This document shows positions 45,101-56,608 of a stretch of 64,000 nt of DNA, one piece after another. A program made the translations under genes and the position numbers. The DNA is from Lycium barbarum (taxonomy: Eukaryota; Streptophyta; Magnoliopsida; Solanales; Solanaceae): the NCBI RefSeq assembly GCF_019175385.1, contig NC_083344.1, forward strand, positions 5,122,965 through 5,186,964, in the 5' to 3' direction. The notes under the pieces are model-generated. The model made no database searches, had not been told where the DNA came from, and worked only from the letters and a program-made list of their open reading frames with translations. Position 1 is the first letter of the stretch, and every line of letters begins with the position of its first letter.

Positions 45101-46757
45101 CCCCAAAACTACGATGTTCATCTTTCACAACTCATCTTAGTAATCAAACACCCTATCCTAACAGCATCTAAATATCAACAAACAAACGACGATAGGGAAA
45201 ACTACACATTTAGCTAACTAAAGCAAACACTAAATACCGAAAACAAGAGACGCATTAAGGTTTACCTTTTTGTCGTGCAGCGAACGGGATTCTAAATCTT
45301 CAATCTACCTCCGAACACTATCAAATTTAGCTCGCATATGTGCGGATTCGAACTGATACCAAGGGTAAACGAAACAAAATTGATTTAATATATTTTGACT
45401 TGGTAGAAATGACCCCTAAATGACTGATATTTAGGGAATTCGAGGCGACTTATGTTTTCTTAGGACGATTTTTTTTTGCGACTCGAGAAACTCGATTCTT
45501 AGGGAGTTTTCGGAATCCAAAAACCTTCCCTTTTTTGCTTTCCCCCCGCCCCCTTTAAATGGATCCAAAAGTCGGTACTTATCCCCCCCAAATTTTAGGG
45601 TTTTCATTCGTACCCCTAAAAAAAATAACGAGGGGAGCGTGGACAGAGATGAAGGACAGGCGTGGGGGGCAATGGAGAGTGGTGATGACAGGGATGGGGG
45701 ACAGTGCGTGGTGTGGTGACAGTGGTAAGGGGTGTGTCAGACGCGTGGGGTGGGAGTGACAGTAGCGAGTGGAGATGATGATGGTGGAGACAGGTATGGT
45801 GCGGCGTGGGGTGTGTCAGAGGTGTCGGTGATGAAGTGGAGAGTAACGTGGGGAGCAGAGATGTGAGGCGACGATGATGATGAAGGAGCAGAGTGGGGGA
45901 CAAGGCTGAGTGGTGGAGGAGGTGGAGGCGTGAAGGAGGTGGAGCAGAGGAGGCGGAGGAGGTGAAGCGGCGGTGAGGACGGGTGGCGACGAGGAGGAGA
46001 GGATGGTGGAGAAGGGGCGGAGATGGAGAGGAGAAGAGAGGAGGAGGGTGCGGGGGAGGCGGCTGGTGGAAGGTGAGAGAGAAATGAGGGGAAACCCTAA
46101 AAGGGTTCCCCTTATTTTCAATGAAATGGGTCAGACCCGGTTCATTTACGGACCGGGTCAATTTTTACACCGGGTATTAAAAGAATAGGCTAATAAATTA
46201 AAACACGGATTATTCTAAAAATTGAGATAAGGGATATGGACTAGTCCAAAATTATCAGGAGTCAATCGGGCTTTAATTTGGAGTCCGGTAAGTCAAAATG
46301 CGGACCGAGTGCAAGAAATAGTTTGGCTTTAAATTTGAATAAAATACCCATTTTAATTAATGAATATACCGAGGGTGACAAAATATTACTTAATACCAAA
46401 AATGTGTGATTATTAGACTCGGGTAATAAGATCATATGGTGTTATAATAGCCGTGTAATAATATATATTATTTTTCTTTGAAAATCCGCACTAAATAAAT
46501 ACTATTATTTAATTATGCAAAGATAAATGCGTAAGCTGGTAAAAATGCCGAAATGATAAGAATTGTGAATTATAATAATATTAATAAATAATAATAATAA
46601 TTATTATTATTATAATAGAATAATAAAGTGTCGGTATTGATAAGAGGCTAATAATTATAGTAAACATAATATATATATTTTATTTTTTTCAAAAAAATAT
46701 TAGAAGCTTAAAAATAGGTATTTTGGCAGAGAGGCGGGACAAAATTGGGTGTCAACA
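42159..46757 (-). repeat. 5' LTR (4,599 bp) of the 20-kb element
   Basis: Co-linear with 26772-31370 over its whole length, with the same termini and internal landmarks 15,387 bp further on (hairpin cluster about 43,352-43,522). It is the upstream LTR for minus-strand transcription. No strong TATA box is obvious, unlike in the other LTRs. Confidence 0.95.
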
Positions 46758-46762
46758 TTCAT

Positions 46763-47579
46763 CAAATACGAGAGGTTTATACTAATTCAAAAATAATTCA
46801 TTCCATTAAATTACAATACTAATTCAAAGCAATACAAAACTAAATTACAATAGCAATAAAATCTTCAAGTTCTAGAGGCTCTATTACTTCGAGACGTGCT
46901 TGTACCACCACGGCCTTGTTGCCCACACGAACGCTTGTCATGGCCATATTGCTTACATGTAGAGCACTTGCGAGAGTAAGTTCTTTCACTAACATCCATT
47001 TGATTGGGTCTACGACTCCGTGAGTTAATGCCCAATTTCTTGATGTAATCCTTGTTAGCAACCATCGAAAACGGCTCGTTTGGCCAATAAGCTTCATTAC
47101 CAAGTAGGTGAAATTGGCCGGAATATGCTTTAAGGTAATTGTGGACCTTGTATTCCCCCGCCACATAACTTGTTACCGTTTTTGCCATTCTCTCGAAGCA
47201 CTTTACAGCATGAGAACACGACATGTGGTACGTTTGCCACTTACCACAAGTGCATGTTCTTGTTGCCTCATAAACAGTATGCACGTTTCCACCCTTACCG
47301 TTATAATAACCCGTCCTAACTTCATACACACGTTGAATGGGGTCATACTCGGTCATTTGGTGAAACTCACATTTTTTTCTATAATGCTCCATCTTTTTGA
47401 AGGGCTTTAGCATCCATGTCCCGCCTTCGGCTAATATCGCTCTGGCCTGCCTTGTCCTAACCACAAATCGCTCCACAACCTGCTTGAAAGTCATTCTCAC
47501 TATTGCGGTGATAGGTAGTCGTCGAGCAGATTTCAGCAAGCCATTGAAAGACTCTGAGCTGTTTGTTGTGAGCATGACC
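46763..47579 (-). pseudogene. C-terminal part of a Mutator-like (MULE) transposase
   Basis: An open minus-strand frame of at least 236 codons ends at 46865. It opens with TTNSSESFNGLL and the ARRLPI motif typical of the end of the MULE transposase domain. A SWIM zinc finger follows (C108, C110, C120, H122 of the frame: CTCGKWQTYHMSCSH), then a CCHC knuckle (CSTCKQYGHDKRSC, residues 204-217). Everything upstream, including the catalytic region, is missing because an LTR begins at 47580. The 20-kb element inserted just downstream of its stop codon. It is a dead fragment cut on the coding side; host FAR1/MUG-type genes share these domains but should be longer. Confidence 0.85.
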
Positions 47580-50500
47580 TGTTATACCCCATTTTAAACG
47601 GGTCAAATCGGAGTACAACATATTGGTGATTCCTATTTGTTTATTTTAAGGAGTCGCCACCTAATTAATTTTAAAGGTGAATTAGGATACCTAAATATTA
47701 ACTAAGGCAAAGTTAAACTAAACCTCCGTTAATGGTCTGCTTAATTAATGTGATTCTAGGTAAGGGTTCTTGATTATCCTAAAGGGAAGGGGTTAGGCAT
47801 CCTTTAGAATCCGTTAATTACGGTTACCGACCAAACTTAGGTTATTTAATTAGGACTAAAAATACAAATATAACATTTTAAATGTTTAAGAAAATAGTTT
47901 GCAAATATTATCAGGATTTCAAAATGGAGAATATAAGGCTGCTATTTAAATTAAAATAAGGTAGTAATTTATAGAAAAAATACTTTAGCCGTATTATACT
48001 AAAAAATATGTTGGATTAGTCAATACACCAATAGGCATTTGAAACAATTCAATGATTGATTATCAATTGATTTTAACTGCTTAGTTTATTAAGTGACAAA
48101 ATAAGATCAAGAAGGCAAATAACAAATTAGCTCCCTACTATTATGTGAAAGGTAGTTTAAAAATATAACTATCCTCTTTTATGAAAATTGGACCTTGTTT
48201 GGAAAATAAAGATATAAATTAAATTTGGGAAAAAGACCCATCTCCAATCACTGCTAGAAATGGTCATTTATGGCCTTTAAATAGAATTAACCATAAAACT
48301 AAAAAAAGGCTTATAAAATAACGTTAAGTTATAATTTGAAGTAGGTGGATAATTCTTAATCGGATTTAATTCTTAATCGGATTACTCAATCCATTTTAGA
48401 CTTGTAAAAGAGTAATTGACAGACGAAATAGGCTAAATTATTAAACCTTTAAATACGTTATTTCGAAAGCAAATTCAAACTTTAACTACCCATTATCACT
48501 AAACTATCCCCACTAATTCCGCTAGAATTCACCTAAGCTAACAAAACAAAGTAAAGTGTTAGTCATACAATACAAGTCAAAATACGCAACAGAAAATAAG
48601 GTAGAGGGGACAAAAATATAATCGAATGAATCAACCCATTTTTTAGGGCTGCTGTGGTCTGCTTCTGCCATTGGGCTTTGGCCCAGAATTCTTTTTTTTT
48701 TTTTTGCTGCGGATAGGGGCTGACACGAGAGGGACATCACGTTGGGCTTTAGCCCAACACCGAATGCGAAAGAAGACGAGTCCCTTGAACTCGTACGCGA
48801 GGGTCATGCATAAAACGAAAGGAAAAGGATTAGTACAGCGGAGATTTACAAGATTTATACTTCAAATAAAAGAAAAAAAAGCAATGATCGAATTACATAA
48901 ATAATAGACCAGATCAGAACTTTGACGTGCCAGCTTAACAGAACAATTTCAACACTCGAGACAAATAAAATAATTTATGTATACATTATGTATATTTAAG
49001 GATATCTCGCGTATACACATTCATAAGGATACTTAGAAGGTTAATATTGGAAAGCTTTTGCCCTCGTCCTCCCGATGTTGCACAAGTTCCAAGAGATTTC
49101 ATGAATCCCAGGCATGGCTAACACCGGGGAGGGTTCAAGCTTAATCCATAATGACCAACTAACTTACCTATCAATATGCTAACCACAACTTACTTGTGCT
49201 ATACACTCATATACATACTCAACAATGGTATACTTATAATGTAAGAACATGTAAAAATTAACAGATTCAGGAAACATAACATGCTTACAGAACTGAAATT
49301 TTATTTCCGAATCAGTTAACACAAATTAAGCAAACCAACTAATGGTCATACATCTGATGGCATACCTGAAATGAGGAGATTAAACACTGCCTAGTCATGG
49401 GGGATTTAAACAGGGAAAACAGTGACACCAAGCATTCACACTAAACATGCTGAACTAAATTAACAGAGGAACAAGGAGACTTGAATATAACAATCAGACA
49501 TGAGAAAACCACACAGACTTAGATCTGAGGGACAAGCTTAACTTATTTTCATAGTACTATTAATCCATATGTTCATTCAAAATAGAAGGCAAACTAAGGG
49601 AGCATGTAATCCATTTTATGGTGAGGCAAAGAGTTATAAGAAAGTCCCTTTTGAAAACAGGTCATGGTTATATCAAAACTTAAGGGATTTGAAAATATAC
49701 ATGTGCAAAATGTGGGCTGGACTAGATCATAGTACACACACAACAGTAATCCTTCATTCAAGGTAGTCACATGATAGGCATAGATAAATCAAACAAATCT
49801 ACCACTGCATAACTAAACATGACCAAATACAGAGACCAAATCAAAACAAAGGAACAACGCCAGAATTTTAACAAAGGGTGGAGGGCAGGAGTAATCAAGT
49901 GAGCAAACAACAAACTCAATAGAGAAACAGCCTTTATTTAACACAACATTGTTTTTTGAAGAGCAAGAAAATGACAGCATGGTAATCAATCACATAGGTC
50001 TTGGTAGCTAGTTTCGAAGAAATCCAATGTGTTAAGTTCAAAAACTTAGACAGCCTTAGAATCATGGCCTTAGAAATTCGAATCTGATTCAGATAACATA
50101 AAGCCTTAACATGCTTAAATGGACGAGGACAACCAACAAGTTAAAATTAGCTTCCTCTTTTAACCAATCTTTAGGACTTCATTAATAAACAAAGACCAAG
50201 AAACTCGAATAAGGACTTCACAACCACCACTTGTAAGCAGGAAGCAGAATCTGATTTTTTTGAGGTTAGTGAATCCAAATTCGAATCATTCTATCGAACT
50301 AAATCCATACGACAAACATTAAGACCATTCAGGGAAGTCAACTAAACATAGGGAAGGTAACAACACTTAAATCTTGCTATGAACACTACACTAATCAACT
50401 TATCCAACTAAAATGACATATAGAACATGCATAACCATAGAATGAACTAAGCTAACAAAATCGACTGCAAATAGTTAAAACAGGACCCAATGCCAAAAAG

Positions 50501-50790
50501 AGTTACTGACCTTTTCCGGGTGCAACGAACAGGGGTGGGGGTTTTAGGTCTACACACGAACTCGATTATATTTTGTGTGCGAAAAAAAATGACAACGAAC
50601 AACAGAATCTTGGAGGTAAAAAAAAAAGACAACAAGGATTGTTTTTTTAAAACAAGGGCGGCGGCTTCCCAAAAAAAAGACCTCCCCAAAATAGACTCAT
50701 GCGTTTGTATTTATAGGATAGGATTAGGTTTTGCTACGATTCAAGGATTCTGGGTGGGATTTCCATCATCTAGTTTTTTTAAAAACGAGT
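47580..50790 (-). repeat. truncated LTR of the same superfamily
   Basis: It ends (minus strand) GGGGTATAACA and carries the conserved U5 region (47580 to about 47,860), the hairpin cluster (about 48,640-48,800), a splice-donor-like site (50509-50510) and a TATA box (50708-50715). The U3 end with TGTTGACACCC is not found and I see no matching target duplication, so it is truncated on the right. Sequence identity to the other LTRs is limited to the conserved parts. Small reading frames are incidental. Confidence 0.75.
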
Positions 50791-51089
50791 CAAAAAATGG
50801 AATCATTCAAATATGTGTTTTCGAACAAATTTTCACGTGGTTGGACTTGGATCTTACCTGAAAAAGCTCGACCACTTATGGCTTTGAAGATCATTGCATG
50901 TCCTTGAGCCAGAATGGGAAAACCCTTTCTGAAAATGGAGCGTATGTTACCGTTGGAGACAAATACAATAACTCTTTTGCCCGGAAAAGATGAGGCATCG
51001 ACTGAGGACGCGAAAAGCTTCTGAAATTTAGCCAAAAATGGCCAAGGACAGCTGGGTTGCGTCTGGATTGAAGAGGATTCTAGCGTTAT
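50791..51089. other. unassigned sequence
   Basis: About 300 bp between two LTR fragments. It could be leftover U3 of the preceding LTR or unrelated DNA. An 81-codon minus-strand frame exists (50790-51035) but resembles nothing I know. Confidence 0.4.
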
Positions 51090-51971
51090 GTTACACCTCA
51101 GAACTTTGATTGCTGAGCGGTGAATGAGCTAACGTAAGTTAAGGCGTACATGAAGTCTCCACAAGTCAGAAGGGGCAATTAATAATCCTAATTAGGATTC
51201 CAAAGAAGTTAGAAGTAAGAGAGAACAGTTCGTCGAATGAACCCCGACGCACTTCAGTGGAAGGGGGGTTCGAAGACCGTCCTTTGTACCGTCGAACCAG
51301 TCGATCATGCCGTAAAGTGAAGTGGGGTAAAGACCACTCGACGGAAATATCGACGCTCCGTCGTTCGTATCGACGGACCGTCCTTCACACCGTCGAGTGA
51401 GAGGAAATGGCAGATTGCTCACTGGAAATTTGGTGAATTCGACGGACAGATCGTCGCCCCGTCGATCCAATCGACGCTCCGTCGATCGCACCGTACATTG
51501 CGGTCGGGACTGATTCCATGAATTAACATAAGACCCTCCTCCATTTTTATTTCATTTCATCTTCCACTCTCTTCTCTCCAAGAACTCTCTAGAACCTTCT
51601 CCACCATTCTTCCACAAGAAATCAAGGGAAAACCATGGTCAACTACACCAAATTCATGAAATCAAGTTTGTGAAACTCATTAACAGTGCATTTAACTCAA
51701 GAAAACCCAAGAGAAGTGAAGTAGGGTTTTGGTGCTAAAGAAGTAAATCCACTCAAGACTTGTTCAACCACTATCTAAGGTAAGTTTCATGACTCTCTCA
51801 TGATGATTTAAGTGTTGATAAGCTAAATTACATGGATTGAAGAAGAGTGTAGGAAATGGGTCATGAAAGGTGAATAGTGACATTGTTAGATGAAGGTTTG
51901 AAATGAATCATAAATGTTGGTATGTTGAGATTATAAATACATTATAAATGACATTTAGAACATGGAATAAG
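51090..51971 (+). repeat. 5' part of a Tekay/Del-type LTR (tentative)
   Basis: It starts TGTTACACCTC, as in chromovirus (Tekay/Del-like) LTRs of Solanaceae. Between about 51,190 and 51,500 it holds many direct and inverted copies of 'cgacggaccgtc'-like words, also seen in such elements. It is broken at 51,971 by the next retrotransposon. Its right part must lie beyond the window. The assignment rests on memory of similar sequences. Confidence 0.5.
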
Positions 51972-54900
51972 TGTTGACACCCAATTTTGTCCCACCTTTC
52001 ATCCGAAATACCTATTTTACGCTTCCAATATTTTTGGCAATTAAAAAAAACTATTTATATTTTTTACTATAATTATTAGCTTTTATTAATACAGGCACTC
52101 ATTCTCCTATTGTAGTCACTGCTGTTATTATTACGCATTGTTATATCATTAATTGATGATTTTTTTATTCAAATTTATAAAGCCCCATATTTTAAATCCA
52201 TCAGTCAAATTTTGGGCTCATCCGTTTCAATTAATCCACAAGCCTTCTTGGACCAGCCCAACCTTTTTATTCACCTAGCCCAACACCCGCCTACGGACCC
52301 GACCCGCCCATCTTTCTTTTATCCCCAAAACCTAATTCCTTATACACCATTTTTCATCCACCAGTCGCCGCCCCCCCCCCCCCCCCCCCCCCCCCCGCTC
52401 CTCTCTCTCTCCTCTCTCTTCCCCTCTCCTCTTCTCTCTCCCACGCACGCCTCTGTCTCTTCTCTTCCCCTGTCCCCCACGCCTCTGCCGCCTCCACTTC
52501 CCTTTGTCCCCGCTCCTCTAAAACGCAAACCCTAGATTTCCCCCTATAAATATTCGTTTCTGTTAATCCATTGAGGGAGGTTTTTAGAGGTCGCAAAAAT
52601 CCTCCTGAAAATTAAAGTTCCGAAAAAGAGGTTTTTCCAGTGGCAAAAATCACCTAAGCAATATTAGTTCATCAGCCTTATTTCTGAATATCGAGTCAAA
52701 ATCCAGGCATTTTGTTTTCGTTTACGTGGGTTGTGCTTTAAAACCGAGCATCGCAAGCTCGGATTTAACGAGTATTCGAAGGTGAATCGGAGACCCCTGC
52801 CCCACTTTGCTGCACCCGAAGAAGGTAATTCTCCATTCCTTTTTTTTTTATTTCTGTTGCATTTTTCTTGTTCTGTGTTATTTTAGTTTATTGTTCCATA
52901 ATTCAAGTATGTTAGTTTTAGTTAAGTTATTGTAGTTCGATAGATAAGTTCGTTTCTGTGTTAGTCTGTTTGTGTGTTTAAGCATGTTCATGTATGATAA
53001 TTTAGTGTAGTTTAGTTAAGTATGTAAACAACCCTTCATTAGTTAGCTTAATTTCAGTTTAGTAATTTATATGGGTTATGTGTTCATACTGGTGTAGTCT
53101 GATCTAAATCCATGTTGATTTGTCATCAACTTGTTTATAGTTGGTCGTTTGTACCTGATCAGTTGTTAGTTTAGTTCAAATTTAGCTTAATTCAGCCGTT
53201 AGCCTGTATAAGCATGTTTATTTATCTTAAATAAGTAATAGAAATGTTTACTTGAATTACTGTTTCTTTTGTTAGTCAAATATGATTTTAATGTGACAAC
53301 ACGTTGTTAGAGTAACCGAATCAGTAGTGTATACAATGTGTTCTAAGTATTTTGTTAAATTAGTTTGATTAGTTAGCCATTGTTATCATGGTCTGTTTGG
53401 GTGAGTATAAACTAAATGTCTCCCACTTGAATATGTGCTATGTTGATCCTCAGTATATCGCAGTTTAGCCTAATCCCTGTTATAAGCTTTGGGCAATCAA
53501 AATGATGGCAAATCTTGTATTTTGGCTGGAATTGGTTTGAATCAGTGAGGCGTTAACATAGTTCAATCTAGCCTAGTTATGTTTCCAAATAAATGTGAGC
53601 TAAAATCAGGTTACTCAGCCACAGTGTGCTACATTTACTTAGTAGAATGACCAGATTTTAGTTTCCATGTTGAACAACATAAGTTCCATGCTGAATGACC
53701 AGATTGTAGGTCTACTTTGTTGCCTATAAATTTGACCGAAGCTGCTCACTGCTTGAGCTCGACTGTATATTTAAAGGATTTAAAATGAATTTACCCTAGT
53801 GCCCAGTTTAGATTTCCTTTCCTTGCCACCTTTAATTTTAGCCTGAAGAGTTTAGATTGAACAAGACTTCTAGATGAATTTCAAAGTGGTTGAATGGGAT
53901 CTTCGTATGCAAAGAATGAGCTTGTAAGAATCTATTTGGGATTTCACCTGCTTCCCTTTACCTGGCTTAAACATAGACATTGCAAGAATTCGCCTCGTAT
54001 TGAGTTAATAAATCCTAGTTCTTCAAAGCGCATTCTATCTTCTCAAGTTTATTTGAAATCTGGTAGATATCAGTGATGGTTTAAAACTACCAATAGTTTG
54101 CTTGCCTGAATTACCTTGCATCTGTTTGGGGCAGTCCCTAAAATTGTGCATAAAACATGCCGTTTAAGGTAGCCTGCTGAACCAAACTTGTTTTATCCTC
54201 TTTTCAACTCTAATTCTGCTTTTATTTTGACATTTTGTTCAAGTTCGGCTTATGCTTCGTTTGTTTGAGAGTCTGTTCGGTTGTTGCTTGGTCATCTCCC
54301 TTCGTGCGTTCAAACATGTTTAGATACTTCAAACCTGCCCATGGTTTAGGGATCCCGTAGTTTGATGTATTCTTTTCGGGGGTTATTTAAATATTTTCAG
54401 ATTCGATTGTTTGCTTAGGAGAAGAAATCTGGAAGCAGCCTCTATCTTATTTATATGTCGAATGGAACGATTTTTTTTATCTTATAAACAATGCGTGTTG
54501 AAATTGCTGTGTGAGCTGAAATCTATATGATCGTTGACTTGTCAAGTTAGCAAAAAATGCTTCTCAACTATCAAATGATTTTCTCAAATCTTAATACATG
54601 TTTAGTTGAGGTTCCAACTTGTTCAAAAAATTTTCAGGCTGCTTCTCTGTCAAACTGCACATTGTATGCGATGTGTTAAAAGTTAGAAAATTCACTTCGC
54701 TAAGTTTAAAGCCTGCATCTTTATATCTACTTTCAATATGTCTACAATATCAATTGACGAGGCTTCTTTTCAGTTGGTTTGACCTTAAGTTGGTTTGTTA
54801 TGTTTAGGTGTTGTAGACTTGAGACGCCTGTTAAGATTCTTCTTTTTAAATGCTTCATCTGATTTCTATATGTCAGCATGCCTAAAATGGTTGAACTCAA

Positions 54901-56587
54901 TATATCTTTGTTTTGCTTTAAGTGTTTGGTTAAGTATTGATTATAACAGTGAATGGGACGCTGTCGCATTTGATATTTAGTTTAGTACTTCTCTTGTTTG
55001 TTGGTTTGTATGTTTTGATTAGATTTTTAAAATGATTCATGAGTACTGCCCTATCCTCTGGTAGCAGTGGATACGATGCCATGACTACCACTTCTGTGCT
55101 TCCTGTTTGACTGAATTCTATACACGCCCTAGTACAATATATATTACGCATGTTTAGTCTTGTTTATTGATTGCATACTAATCCTTTTTCTTTCATTTTT
55201 GGTGCATGACCACCGCATACGAGTCTGGGGGACTCGTTCTTCTTCCGCATTCGATGTTGGGCTGAAAGCCCAACATAATCTCGCAATCTTCCAAGTCATT
55301 CCCTATCAATCCTGTCCGCAGCAGAAAAAATAGATAAACAGAATTTATTGGGCTGAAGCCCAATAGCAGGCAGATCCGCAACAATATATAGGAAGGGAAA
55401 TTTGCTGGGCTGAAGCCCAAATAGGAAACAAATTGCAGCAGTCCTAAAATTGGACTGAGCCCATTCAATTTTATTTCAGCCTCTATTTTGTTTTTTTATG
55501 CATTTAATTTGTATTATTTGACTAACCCTTACTTTGTTGTTTTCCTAGCTTAGATGAATTCTAGTAAAATTTAGTGGGTTAGCTTTAGCATAACGGGTAG
55601 TTAATTTAAGTGAGAAATTAATCATTAGCCCCCCCCCCCCCCCCTAAGTTTCTTTTTATATTTACAGCACATCTAGTATTTATTTTTATTGGCATAATTG
55701 ATTTGCAAAATAGCATGCCTACATATTTTGGATTAAAGGAATCATTTTTATTCTTACTATCTTAGGAATTTCACTAATACGCAAATATATTTTATAAATA
55801 ACGCTTTAAGTTTTGAGTCAATTACGCATATCTTTAAGCATAGTTAATAAAAGGATAAAGAAAGTTCACATTAGCTTTTTATTTTATTTTGTTTAGGGTC
55901 TTAAATTGCAAAAATCAATCAATATCTCACCATTTGAGTTGTTTCAAATATTTATTAAAATACTGCACAAACCCGCGTTTTCTTCTACTTCATACAAATT
56001 TTATTTTAAATAGCATTATTATTTAAAAGTCTTTGCAACATTTATCAGTTTATTTTAAATGGCATTTGAAGTTTTCTTTTATGCAAATTATTATATTTTC
56101 TACAAATCTCATTCTAAATAGCATTCTTTATTTAAAGCCTTAGCAACTTTTTATAAGTTTTATTTTAAATGGCATTTAAAATCTCCTTTTATGCAAATTA
56201 TTATATTTTTCTCTAAATCTTATCTTAAGCAACATTCTTATATTTTTCTTAAAAACCTCAGCAACATTTCTTAGCCTTTTTTTTCTTAAAATTTCTAGCA
56301 TCTTATTTAGCATTAATTAATTAACCTAAGTTTGGCCGGATAACCGTAGTTAACGGATTCTAAAGGATGCCTAACCCCTTCCCTTTGGAATAATATAGAA
56401 CCCTTACCTAAAATCACACTGATTAAGCAGATTGTTAACGGAGGTTTAGTTAGCTTTACCTTAGTTAATAATTAGGTGCCCTAATTCACCTTAAAATCAA
56501 TTAGGTGGCGACTCCTTAAAACAAAACAAATAGGAATCACCAATATGTTGTACTCCTGATTTAACTCGGTTAAAATGGGGTATGACA
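51972..56587 (+). repeat. 5' LTR, 4,616 bp
   Basis: It runs TGTTGACACCC...GGGGTATGACA. Landmarks are a 26-base C-run (52371-52396) within a C/T-rich tract, telo-box (52527-52534), TATA box (52545-52552), splice-donor-like GT (52825-52826), hairpin cluster (about 55,203-55,470), a second C-run near 55,630 and the conserved U5 end (about 56,325-56,587). U3 is about 0.6 kb and R-U5 about 4 kb, an unusually long untranslated leader. Confidence 0.93.
52527..52552 (+). promoter_or_regulatory. LTR core promoter: telo-box and TATA box
   Basis: AAACCCTA (52527-52534) lies 10 bp before TATAAATA (52545-52552). The 3' LTR repeats this arrangement at 63842-63867. The telo-box is a plant element usually linked with translation-related genes. 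Confidence 0.65.
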
Positions 56588-56590
56588 GCT

Positions 56591-56608
56591 TGGCGACTCC
56601 GCTGGGGA
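56591..56608 (+). other. primer-binding site
   Basis: TGGCGACTCCGCTGGGGA starts three bases after the LTR. It matches the site at 39763-39780 with a single C/T difference. The first ten bases also occur inside the LTR at 56506-56515. Confidence 0.85.

Larger units (their letters stand above)
26772..46757 (-). mobile_element. 19,986-bp Gag-Pro-only Tat/Ogre-like LTR retrotransposon, chimeric
   Basis: Two 4,599-bp LTRs (26772-31370 and 42159-46757, constant offset 15,387, no net indel) bound a 10,788-bp interior. A perfect ttcat target duplication lies at 26767-26771 and 46758-46762. The element reads on the minus strand. In that direction: 5' LTR, a second partial LTR (39784-42158), primer-binding site (39763-39780), leader, Gag-protease gene (35357-38818), about 4 kb of repeats, purine tract (31371-31388) and 3' LTR. 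I found no reverse transcriptase, RNase H or integrase. The near-identity of the LTRs means very recent insertion, so it was probably moved by enzymes supplied in trans. Confidence 0.95.

Noticed and set aside
26772..46757. Segmental duplication of 4.6 kb (27-31 kb and 42-47 kb)
   Set aside because: The two copies begin and end with TG...CA, are bounded by a ttcat duplication, and flank a primer-binding site, gag-pro and purine tract, so they are LTRs.
52371..52396. C-homopolymer as an assembly gap or i-motif element
   Set aside because: Similar but shorter C-runs occur at the same place in the 3' LTR. Length is probably unstable or mis-sequenced, and function cannot be argued from one run.
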